A stretch of 64,000 nucleotides of DNA from Phoronis australis (lineage: Eukaryota > Phoronida > Phoronidae): contig NMRA01000094.1 in the NCBI GenBank assembly GCA_002633005.1, forward strand, positions 648,597 through 712,596, given 5' to 3'. The notes beneath the pieces were generated by a model that saw nothing but the letters and a program-made list of their open reading frames with translations, had not been told where the DNA came from and ran no database searches. The translations under genes were made by a program, and so were the position numbers. Positions within the stretch are counted from its first letter, which is position 1. Every line of letters starts with the position of its first letter. Positions 12,701 through 24,700 of the stretch are shown in pieces.

Positions 12701-15700
12701 TGTAATCTAACTTTAACATACAGTTAACTCCCCTACTGTCAAAGCTTTGTTGTTAACTGTGGTTAACTATGAAGTTAAGCGCTAATATTCCCATCAACTT
12801 TTTAGTTATGCAGACGACTAATTTAGTGTAGCTATCACATGTTGGCATTGTGATAGCTGATCTAAACAAAGCTGGTATGGTGGTAACTTGTTCACTGATT
12901 TTTTGGTGATATGAAGAATCAAGCAAATACATGGAGAAATTGAAGCAGATTGCCCGCACTGCCAAAATAATGTTATTAAAACGAAATGTTAACAAATACG
13001 ACCCAGTCAGCGCCTGCTATTGGCAAATTCAGTGACAAATCTTGCTGATATCTGCAGTGGTATTAAAGTTGTACGTTCCCTTTGTAGTGAAGTTGTACAG
13101 AACAGCTTACTACATGACTGTGTCTATATCAATATACCGGACAGCGTACATTTTTTTAGTCTTTTCTCTAACTGAATGACTTAATGCCCCTCCCCCGTAA
13201 TCTTAGAAAAGGTTTCTGACAAGCTATTTTATAGGTTTCTTTTTTCTTATGTTCTACTATAGAAAAACTTAAGCTTGAACTCTCTTGCGTTTGTGTTGAA
13301 TAGAATGAACATTTGTGTTGAATAGAATGAATATTTTGCTCCAACAAGTTATAGAGTTGACTTGGTTGTCATGATGATGTGTATTGATCTTTGTGACAGA
13401 TGATGATAATAATCTGCTTGTCACCATGACTCATTTACTTAACTACAAACCCAGATTGAATATGATTCAAGTCAAACAGCGGTGTAAGCATTGTTCGGTT
13501 AAATTACATGAATTTTTTGTCAAACCTATCATTTTTTCATTAAATTGATAGATCTGTTTCTGAAGTAACCATATGTTTCATGTTTACAGATCAGTTTTGT
13601 CATTTTTTCTTGTCAAAAAGATGATGGACTAGTATGATTAATGGAGTAGTATGATTATTGCATGGCAGTTCATTGTTCAAACTAACATGACATTCACTTA
13701 TCTTGACGGAGTTCATGGTAAGTCAGACATATCCCTTTATAGACTTTGAGAATGCAAATTATTCAGTTTGGTTGTACCTTTCTTTTGGTTTTCCAACCAG
13801 TCATTTCCGAGATATGTAATTCCAAAATTGGTGGTATTTAGACATTTTTCTGGTGTCCTACTATAACCTTAAAACAACAAACTTGATGCTCAATATCTAC
13901 ACCATGCAGTGGCTAAAGGGGCAAAAGAACATAATTTGATAACTCTATCTGCCTGATTTTCCACATGTTGGTTTTACAATCTTGAACTGTTTAGTGTGAA
14001 ATGTTTCATGACCTAAACCATTGCAGGTTAGTTAGTGACTTCCTGTACATGAACAATTGCACTTATACTATCATGTGAACGGAAATATTTCATTTTGAGT
14101 TCAACTGAGCTTGTAAGATATGAGGCATAATCTTCATCTGTCGCACTTTTCTTGGGGGAGCATCGCGCTTTTTGAAGCTGTGTGCTGCTATGGTATGGGT
14201 ACGACATATGCCACATTTTGATGATATTTTTGCACTTTTCCATACCAATCACCGTTCCACTTCTCGGGCTCGACTGAAAACCAAATATACTGTCTTAAGT
14301 TCCTGGGTGTTACAGCGGACATCTGACTCTTGCAGTTGGTGTAGTTGGTGTAGGTGGTGTTCCACTTTTTATTTTTGAATTTTGGCAGCTATATTTGTAT
14401 GAGATATTCATAGTAAAAAAATATTATTTAAATTTCTCTCAAAACTGTGTTTGAATGTTTCTTTGAACTCGCCAAAAGCAGGTGAGAAATGGATACATCA
14501 TTTCAATTTTTTGGTTTTATCTGTGATTTTCTTAGTAAATCATTTTACGTCCTGGTTTTATTTCTTATTGCACTGTGCAAGTGACATCTAAGAGATTTGT
14601 TCTGTGTGTCAAAGGCATCACAGGCTACTACATGGTGGACCCATAACCTGTGTAGAGGATTTTGCTGGATCATTCAGCTTATACAGTCTTTCTAAGTTCT
14701 TGGGAAAAACAGGCAGATTGGACAACCATATGGATGAGGAGATCCTCGCTGGAGCGCCCTCATGAGTCATATTTGGCTGATTACCGTAGTTCAGTGGGCC
14801 CCGAGTTGGCCTAAGTCCATCTGGTGCACCACAAAAGGTATCAGGGAGTATACGCTTGGCACAATATTGTCACTGGTATTGTTTTTGTACGCAAAAAGGA
14901 TGAAAAAAGAGGTGTATATACACCAATCAAGTCTCTAGGTTCCTGTCTAAAACAAGTAAAGGTAACAACTAGTTAGAGATAACTCTGAAAGTGAGAAAAA
15001 TTTGAAGAAAAAGCTTTTGTGGTTTTCATTTTTTAAAATATTGCTTTTTTAATTAAAAAAAATAAATTTTGCCTCGTTTTTTTTCAAAATGCATTGACAT
15101 TATTATCACTTGTTTTCCTGAGGCAATAATCTAGTTATCCATACCAAATATGTGTATAAAATCATTGTGATCAGGGCTCAACATTAACTTTTTAAGTAGT
15201 TGAAACTTTTACTTACCCGAATAAAAAATTCACTTGACCCAAGTACAATCCCAAATAGCACCGTGCATGTGCACACCTAGGTAATGTGTTACGATAGGGC
15301 TGCCCGTGCTGAGCCTCTTGTTTTGTGCATGCTATATACATGAGTCGCTATTTTTTTAACGATTCTTCTTATAGAACATTTACTTATAAGGTGTGTCAAA
15401 ACACTACAGCGACAAATTAGAACAGTAACTATGGTATCTGAACCACTGTCTCACGTTCACAGGCGCCGAAATGAGCTAGGACATGAACTCTAGACACTTC
15501 TGTGTGTATTCATTAGTTTATCCGCCCTCATGCATTAAACTTGAGTTGTTGCTTAACCTGAATTTGAATTTTTGCTATCCGTAAAAATCTTGCACAGTTT
15601 TGGTCATCGGTACCTTGTATTAAATTAAAATCAAATTTTAACATATAGTAATGCCACATATACTTTTATTTTCAGTAAATAATTACATTTTTGAAAAATA

Positions 15701-18700
15701 GATAGACCGCGAAAAAGTCACCCTTCAGAGCGAAAATCCTGAAGACCGTATTCCTCTTCTTTCGGGAGTCGCTACCGAGAGCCGGGAATTCATAAGAATT
15801 TCCTTTGGAATTCTCCCTGAATAAATACCAGGCATTTAAAACTGTTGTGTAGTGTAGAAAATATGTAGTCCCACATATTTATATGTGGATGCATTATGCT
15901 GTCATCTCTGTCCGTCCGTCCGTCCGTCCGTCCGTCCGTCCGTACGGGCGGCGTCCGTCTGGCGTCCGCTGCTCTATCTCCAAAACCCTTTGACATATGT
16001 TCATGAAATTTGGCACATGTTTCATTCATGAATGGGATGGCATGTGCGAACTTTCGGACGGATCCGACTACCGGTGTGCCCCCTAGTGGCAATTTTAGTT
16101 TTTTACGCTTACCTTTGTATCTTCAAAAGTCCTGAACGGATTTTCATGAAATTTGGTATGTAGGCACCTATTAGTGAGATGACGCTATACTCCCGTTTTC
16201 AGATGGATTCGACATAGTTTGCACCACCTAGTGGCCATTTTTAGTGTTTTCGAGTCTGTTTTTGTGCGTCAACCCCTCTATCAACCAAACCGCTCAAAGG
16301 ATGATTGTCAAAATTGGCATGTATATGCTTACTATGTAGAGGACGGTTGACGATGATTTTCCGACGATTTTGACTACTGTGGCGCCTCCTAGTGGCAGTT
16401 TTTTTTTTTGCCTATCGCTGTATCTCCTAAACCGTTCGCAGGATCTTTACGAAATNCTGATTTTTTTGAATATATGTTTTGTCTAGTGCACTGCAGACGG
16501 GAACTCATCGCGGCAGACAAAGTCGCTGAAAGCGGAGGTTTTGACGCCGGCGGCTTCTTAAACTTTGCAAACAAGGGAAGAAAATAAAGTGACAAAAAGG
16601 TTCAAGTTTTATATTTTGAAGTGAGTTCATGACCCAAGACAATAACTCGTTACCTGTATTGTAATTCAGATTGCTAAACCACCGTCTCGGAGTCCCGGCG
16701 TCGTTGCACTCATTGTGATCATCGATCTTTTTCTAAAAGTCGGGGAATCGCGTGTTTCCTTAGCAATAGGTGCTAAATCTTCATTCTTTAAGAGTCGGGG
16801 ATGGGCGCTTAACCGAGAGGTGGGCGCTTAACTGGAAATCTTCAAAAATCGCAGGGGGGCGCTTAACTGAGCAGTGGGCGGTTAAATTGAAAATCCACTT
16901 AAAGTCGGGGATGGGCGGTTAACTGAGCATGGGCGTTAACCCGAACGATTACGGTAAGTCTACACTAGATTTTACCCTGCAACACAGAAAAATCTGGACG
17001 AACACACCTGTTGTTGTGACGTAAGGTTTGTTTTGAAGTGAGCGAGCGCGTGCGTGTCACCAGAGTTCGTTTGCCAGAGTAAACGCGATGTAATGATCTG
17101 GGTGTGCAACTAAAGAAATTAACACAAGCAATACCGTAAAGCAGAACTTGTTTTATTATGCGTCTACATATTTATATGCGGCTGTATCTCCTAAACCCCT
17201 TTCAAGATCTTACTGAAATTTGGCAGATGTGTTCCTATGGGGTCTATGACAGAGGGCGACTAGTGTCGGACCTACCTGAATACCGCTGTGCCCCCTAGTG
17301 GCAATTTTAGTTTTTTACGTTTGCCTCTGTATCTTCAAAGGCCTTCAACCGATTTTCATGAAATTTGATACATAGGCATCTATTAATGAGTTGACGCTAT
17401 CCTCCCGTTTTTGTATTGCTTCGATGGATTTTGCACCATCTAGTGGCCATTTTTACTGTTTTCAAGTCGTTTTTTGGCGTCTGCCCCTTTAACAACCAAA
17501 CCACTCTAAGGATGATTGTGAAAATTGGCATGTATGGTCTTACTATGAAGAAGACAGTTGACGATGATTTTTCGATGACTTCGACTACTGTGGCACCACC
17601 TAGTGGCAGTTTCCTGGCCACGTGCTTTTAACAAAGATCAAGTTTTTATTAGTCTTCGTGGTTTTCACGTATACAAAGAAATTTAGATTCCTGTTGAGGG
17701 AAAAGATCTGTATGGGGAAAGATACAATACAATCCCTTTGACAAATATGCTGCCTCTGTTCTGAAAGGCTAAAGCATAATAGGACACGTCCCTCGCAAGA
17801 TCAGCAAAACTTTTGCATTCTTTTTGAAGCATGGCGGAAGTTTGAAGTGTATAGTCATGGCTAAATACTGACAAAGTGGTGAGGCTCGTGGTCTACAAAT
17901 TCCGCGCACAGTGATTTTTCAAGACTGACAGATCTTATTGATAAATTGAAGATGTTACTATAGAATTTTAGAATGTAGGTGAGGCATTTTTCGCATGTAC
18001 ACAGCGTTCATGGACTGGGCGCTTATTTTAGCAAAGTCTCAAAACGCTTAGAGGGCGCTTATAGGGGCATGGGCAGTTATTAGGGCGAATATGTTACGTA
18101 AAAATGTAGTCCATGAGTCAAAAAAACATACGATTGTATTTCAGTTATGGTTTATTTCAAATTTGCAAGTTTCGTAAAAATTGACCCACGTGTTGCGAAA
18201 AAATGGCGCAAGAATCTTGTTACCACTGTCAAATCACAAGCCGAGAAAAATGGTTTTGAAGTTAAGTGGGCATTGCTTGGCTCTTGAGGTCCAAATTCGT
18301 TCAGAATGTGCAGTCATAATGTTCCAATTTCTGTTGATGTAACAGAAATAAAGCTGATATTTACTTCATGTTCAGAAAATATGACATACCTGTTTTTTAC
18401 AGTAAAATTTTAATCAGACGACCAAAAAATACGGCTGACATGTGGGTGGAGCTTAGCGTTGATCTATTGTCAGCTGAAGGTGTGCCGACCACACATCATC
18501 AAAGCCATGTATTTCAGACTCTCCACTGTGGTAAAGGACTCTATATTGTGTTGACCAATTTGTTAGTATTCCAATATTATATGTAGTTACCGTTTCTTCA
18601 GCAAGCAATATACCGATATGTGTTATATCAAATCACTGCGTTATTATCAACACAACAATTAGCGATGAGGATAAAGAACAACATTCATCGTAATGGCTCA

Positions 18701-21700
18701 ATATGTGCCTGTACCGCTAACATTCTGGCCAAATGGACTAGCGGATAACAAAATGGCAGTGCAAATGCCTTGCTGAGGTGAGATTCTCAAAAAGTAACCA
18801 AAGTTTCTTATCTTGCTTTCTACTTAAATCGTATAATAATATCATGAGTTTTAATTCAGGGATACGTTTGAATCGATGCACTAGAATAATTTTGACATGT
18901 TGAACACTGGGTTATTTCTCTGATTGCTGGAGTTGCGGGCGGCGGTAACTTCAAAAATCCGACGAGTTTGGCAGTCTAGTTTCTCCCATGACCAACGGCG
19001 CGAATTTCCAGCACAGAAGCATGCTTTACATCAAAAAAGTTCCACTCTGATAGCATGTAGTAGTGCCTCGTGCGTGGGGCGTGTCATGACTGAGCACGTG
19101 TTCTCTCACCGCGTCATGCAACACCACCCATGTTGACACTCGGTGTCCTCTCGCAAGACACCACACCTGTCCGACATCTGTTGCGGACGATTTCTGAATG
19201 GACTCCTCGAGTGGAGTGCAGCTCTGGATTCGATTGCCAACAGAGATTTCTGTGTCTCCAGCGATGATCTCAGAATCAAGTAAAACTCATTTTGATAATC
19301 GTCTGTATTATGAGTAGGAAGTGTTGGATAAGATTTTATCTGATTAAATGTGTGACAGTGTCATATTGTTACAGGCAGTGTTGGTAGGTGCTTATTTAAA
19401 TCAATAGTTTGTTGTGGATATTGATAAAACATCTGATACATCTATTCCAAGTTATATATATGGACATTCAAACCTTCCTGTTCCTGTTCCCATTATTATA
19501 GCAGGCACCTACCTGTTGTGTCAAGCTCTGATCTTACAAACATTTATGGTGTTATAGCAAGCACTATGCAAAAGTAAACATTGTTAGGTGTCATAACATT
19601 TTCTCTTAGTCATTCGCAATCAAAAGTTAAATGGATTTGATCGTTATGTATTAGGCACTTGTTAAAGGAGAATGCCACCCAAAAAACAACCAATTTTGTA
19701 TCAATTTAGATCGAGTAGTTCTACTCGATAACGGCAGGTTGTATTGCGTTACCTGACGGCAGACGAAGGTGTTGAAATTATCCAGTGACGTAATTGGTTT
19801 CACATGCAGTCTGTTCAGCAGTTCACAACACGGGCTATTGGTGTCAGCTTATCGCTTGAATTCATCGTTTAACACCAATAAATAATCAAACTTCGATGTA
19901 AAACCCTTAAAAATACACAGAGTTCTCGTAAAAACGTGTTGTTTTATTTCGCTGTTACGGATTTACTGGTATTTGAACACGCCGTAGCCTACAAAGTTCG
20001 GCAGGCCAATTTACCAAGGTTCGTAGCAAGTGTTTGGGGTCTGTTCGGAGATATATTCGAAGTATTCTTCCGTGAAATATAGACAGGAGAACCTAGATCT
20101 GTGTTTTTTATTCTTGTGATTGTTTGAGTTTTAAACACCCAAAATGCTTGTTATCCCGGCCAGTGGCTCGGAACCCGATCAGGCCCGTTGCGGCTTCCGG
20201 TACTGGAACGAACATGAACCACCTTGAGTCGGGAACTTAGCCTCCAGTCACGAAATGAGCCAACGAAATCATGTGCACGTAATTATTTAGGTGAATTAGC
20301 CACGAAACTGAAAACTTGTCGGGGGCTGCGAAGTCGGGTTCCCCTTTCACAGACCGTCAGGGCAAAGGTTGTACATTAACAATGATTTGAATAATGTATT
20401 TGTATTAAATAAAGATTCCCCTTACATGTGACCATAGCATAATCGAGTAATTGTTTCACAACAGCTTTCTGTCAGCAAACACTGAATTAGCATGTGCTCA
20501 CATGGTCTGGGTGCCCAGTCAATTACCTTTGTTGCTGGCATCAAAAGCCAGTAAGGCAGTGGTTTATTCATTGCTGGCTTCTCAAAACATATGCAGTTAC
20601 AAGCACTCCAAGGCATTACTTGTACCTAATGAAACAGACTTTGTTTCAGTTTCATATAAGCATTGGTTAGGATCATTTTAGGATGAGAATAATTCATTTT
20701 GAAACAGAACGCAGAATAATAAACGTCTACATGGCAACTCGCCCGGAGCGAATCCCGACTTAGTCAAGAGCTCATCCGTCAAAGACTTCACGGGTCAGCG
20801 GCCATCATTAGATTTCACAGGCTATCAGTTCGAACCAGAATACACTGATCAAGAAATACTAGAGAGGGGCCGTGAACATGCACAGGCAACGGAACGTATG
20901 GATAGTTCTTTGGTAAGCCGGAATTCGTCTGAGTCACTGTCGATGAAATGCCGGCCACAGACACGGAGATGTTTCACGGCCTCATACTTGCTATTAACAG
21001 CATACCTTTCATTCTTCACTACCGCAAGCCACTTCCTAAGCATTTCGGGCTCTCGAGGAAGTCGAAAAAAACAATATACCTGCTTTCTTCGCAGCTTCAT
21101 TGTTTGGATAAGTGGGAATGATCCACCACGCAATATAGCAGCATGCACTCTGCAGACGAACCACTGACGTCGCTGCATCATTTCTCACCTTCCTCACAAG
21201 TTAACGCGACACATCTCGGCAAGGTGAGGTCGATCATATAAGAGGCGATGTGGATATAGACCGATTGAGATGGTAAAAAAGACTAATTAAATTGGTTGGC
21301 ATTCTCCTTTAAAGGGACATTGGCTTCTCGCTTGCAAACAAATTTCAGAGCACACTTCTCAACCTTTCCGTACTTAACAGAAACTGTAAAGTATTGTTCC
21401 CATTATCCACCAGTTCTAAAGGCAGCAATTTTATTTTATGCAAAAGTGATGTTTGCCTCTTAAAGTACAACTTTATTGCAATGCCAACCCTCAGCACAGT
21501 TTTGGACATTATTGTAATGCCACACAGCCCTCAGTACAGTTGTGGACATTGTTGCAATGCCAGCACTTGGCACAGTTTTGGACATTATTGCTATGCCAGC
21601 CCTTGGCACAATTTTGGACATTATTGTAATGCCAGCCCTTGGCACAGTTTTGGACATTATTGCAATGCCAGCCCTCAGCACAGTTTTAGACATTACTGCA

Positions 21701-24700
21701 GTGCCAGCCCTGAGACAGCACAGGCTTCAGCAAGTTTTGATATTGATTAACTATAATACTACAGTTACCATAGAACAAGTTCCTCATGGAACAAGTTGTC
21801 TTTGGGTTTAGTAGTAGTGATGCTATTTGCTCTGGATAACTTGACACAGGTGTGACAATTCAGTTTGCCCACCTTGTCAAGGTTGGGTAACTTGTTCTTG
21901 GGTAACTTGCCCCAAGCAAGTCATAGTGTGGTCACAAGTCATAGTGTGGTCACAAGTCATAGTGTGGTCACAAGTCATAGTGTGGTCACAAGTCATAGTG
22001 TGGTCACAAGTCATAGTGTGGTCACAAGTCATAGTGTGGGCACAAGTCTGCTGATATGGGGAAGTAACTAATACCTGAGCTTTGTGTTTGCTGTATTGCA
22101 TACATGTGGTGGCACCACTTCTCTTTTCCTTATCTTGTCATGTTTTTATTGTGTTTATAACATAAACCATCTTTTAATGACTTATCGCCAACTGAAAGGC
22201 CAAGAAATATCCAAAAATTTGACAGGAAAGACATAAATGATCAACTGTCATTTTTAGAGTTCCACATACAGTATGCAGATTGTTTTTCATGAGGTTGTCT
22301 GGTGTGTAGTATGGATGCTAAGTTGACTGGAGGCAAGTTGGTAAATATCCCAATATTCTCTCATCACAGATTTTAATTCTGTGTTTATTATTCCCTTTGC
22401 ATCCATGCTCTCCTGTCTTTTCAGAGGTGCTTAACCCATCGGACGGTGACCTTCACCTTTTGAGACCAAGTGAAATTGCCACTGATATGTCTCCCATGAG
22501 CTGTGAGTACAAATTCCATGTTTACAAATTCTAGGTTAGTTTCCTTGTTTGTCAAAAGATGGCACTGTTGTTTGGCTTCAGGATGCAAGTTGCATGGAGC
22601 CTCTTTAGATGTTAAAGGAGAATGCCACTCGATTTGATTAGTCTTTTTAACCGTCTTAATCGGTCTATATCCACATATGGCGGAAATATCAGCAAGGGCG
22701 CATGCGCACCTCGATAACTGGCCGAAAACGTTTTCTCTTGTAGAGGGCACATTGGTGAACCAATCATTTTCAAACTGGTCACGTGTTTGTTGCATTTGAT
22801 CAGCTTTTATGAAATTCTGTCAAACCGGAAGTCATTTTCAAGATGGCGGCTCTGACGCATTTTCAACCGTTTTCAATCGTTCTACGGTCGCATTTTTAAC
22901 GGGAAGAGCAAATGACGTGAATTTTTGCATGTTGATTCCTTGAAATATGCTCTTTCAAAAGTTCTGCAATAACGTTTTTCTCAGACTTACCGTTTTCGAG
23001 TTATTTGACTTTGAATTTCAAAAAAGGGCAAAATTTCCATTTTTTTCGAAACAATTATGGAATGTTGCAAAACTATCAATTTAGATAGAATTTGGAAGGG
23101 GCTTTCAGAGGATGTTTTCCATTTTTTACTTGGATGTCTACTTTTCGAATTATTTGAGATCTTATGATAGTGCTGTTCCTTTGTTGAGCGCTCTTACTGC
23201 ATTGATGTTGGTTTAGTTTATTTGAACAAGACTATAGCTTATTTCTTACTAATTTATGGCATCTAAGTTCATCGTATGAATGTTATGATGTTGTTCATCA
23301 TTGCCACCTTCATCATCACAATCATCGTCGTTAATTTTGCCTATTGTCGCTCAAGACTGTAAGTAGCACTGAACAGTCACGGAGCATTTTCTAGTCCCTA
23401 GAATTTATGCTGAGGGCGTGTGTGAGGTTTGGCGGGTGGTTTTAGGAAATTGTTGAATAAAATTGCCTGGAAACTTATTTACTTGTGTTTTTGAATGACA
23501 AAAATCAAGTTTTACCTACTTTTGATGCAAACTGGTGGCTGTCATTTGCTATCAACCCCTGTCGTCTGCTGTCCGAGAAACCGGGTGCGATTTCAGGTTG
23601 CTGTCAGACAGATCAAATTTGCTAAAAAAAGTAGCTGGTAAGGGGCTTACTATGACCACATAGTTAGAATCTAGAGAGGACAAGCATTCTGAATCTGGAG
23701 TCAGACTTTTTCTAGCATTTGCAGGGAAGTGGTTATTTCGGGGAGAAAATTGTCAAATTTGGCGTTTTTTGCAAATAGTTTTGTGTGCCGGGAATTTATT
23801 GCCATGTATATTAACCGATCAGAAATCTGTACAGTTCGATAGAGTTTTAAACATGCTTTCATAAGATATTTTTCATTTGTCGCTAGTCGTCATAATCGTC
23901 GTCGTCGTCGTCGTCGTCCCCATCATCCTCTTTTCGCGTAATTTCGCCAAGTGTCGCTCCTCCGAGCGCTCTCGTTGTTGTGTTAGTTACATTTACTTGT
24001 ATCTGACACTGCATACCTATATTAATGAATTAATGAGCTTTTTAAAGTCACAACACCATGCCTTTGAGTGATAAAGAAACATTTCTTCATTATCGTGTAC
24101 TTGTTCGAACAGAGTGCTCTTGGGTAAATGACATTGAATTGGAATTTTGTGTGAACGTTCCTTAATACTGAACGCTAAAAATTTCCCCAAAAAAACTTGG
24201 TCCTTATCCACAATAATCAGAATATCTGGTCATCAAGGAATGTGTCTAAAATTAGTCCTCTGTTGTAAATCCAAAGATATATTTTTGGACAAGTGTCATT
24301 GCCATGAGTGAGTGCCACAGGTAACAGTGATTGTTGAAGAATGTTGCTGGACTATAGCTCTTACTGTTCTTTGACACCAACAATATCAAGATGTTGTCCA
24401 CATATCACATAACTTGTTCTCTGGCTGTCGAAATAATAATAATAAATTGTCCTCCATGATACATGTGTATTCTCACTCATATCAAGTCCTCCATGATACA
24501 TGTGTATTCTCACTCATATCAATGATACATGTGTATTCTCACTCATATCAATGATACATGTGTATTCTCACTCATATCAATGATACATGTGTATTCTCAC
24601 TCATATCAATGATACATGTGTATTCTCACTCATATCAAGTCCTATTTTTGCTTACAGAGATAGTAGAGTTTTATTTGTTCCATTTATTGTATACACTAGG

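Larger units (their letters stand above)
6796..22424 (+). other. Intron 1 (15.6 kb)
   Basis: It begins gtaagt and ends ttttcag. It holds the GGGCG element with the N gap (7622-8887), two TTAA-target THAP elements (10984-12250, 19666-21308), CTAGTGGC modular repeats (15866-16456, 17155-17625), a GGGCG half-element (16500-16954) and minisatellites at 21480-22043. Small direct duplications are at 7022-7065, 9630-9685 and 13290-13335. The stretches 8888-10983, 12250-15865 and 18100-19661 hold nothing I can name. Confidence 0.7.
22503..24663 (+). other. Intron 2
   Basis: It holds a one-ended TTAA element (22616 onward), its attached dispersed sequence to about 23975, a (GTC)n microsatellite at about 23897 and a 29-bp minisatellite at 24457-24640 immediately before the acceptor. 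Confidence 0.7.

Noticed and set aside
15790-16092. Minus-strand protein with RTDGRTDGRTD
   Set aside because: Translation of the GTCC microsatellite and the CTAGTGGC modules.
21918-22043. CRISPR-like array
   Set aside because: Direct head-to-tail copies without unique spacers, in an animal-type genome.
21394-22101. Repetitive proteins on both strands
   Set aside because: They are translations of 36-bp and 18-bp minisatellites whose unit lengths are multiples of three.
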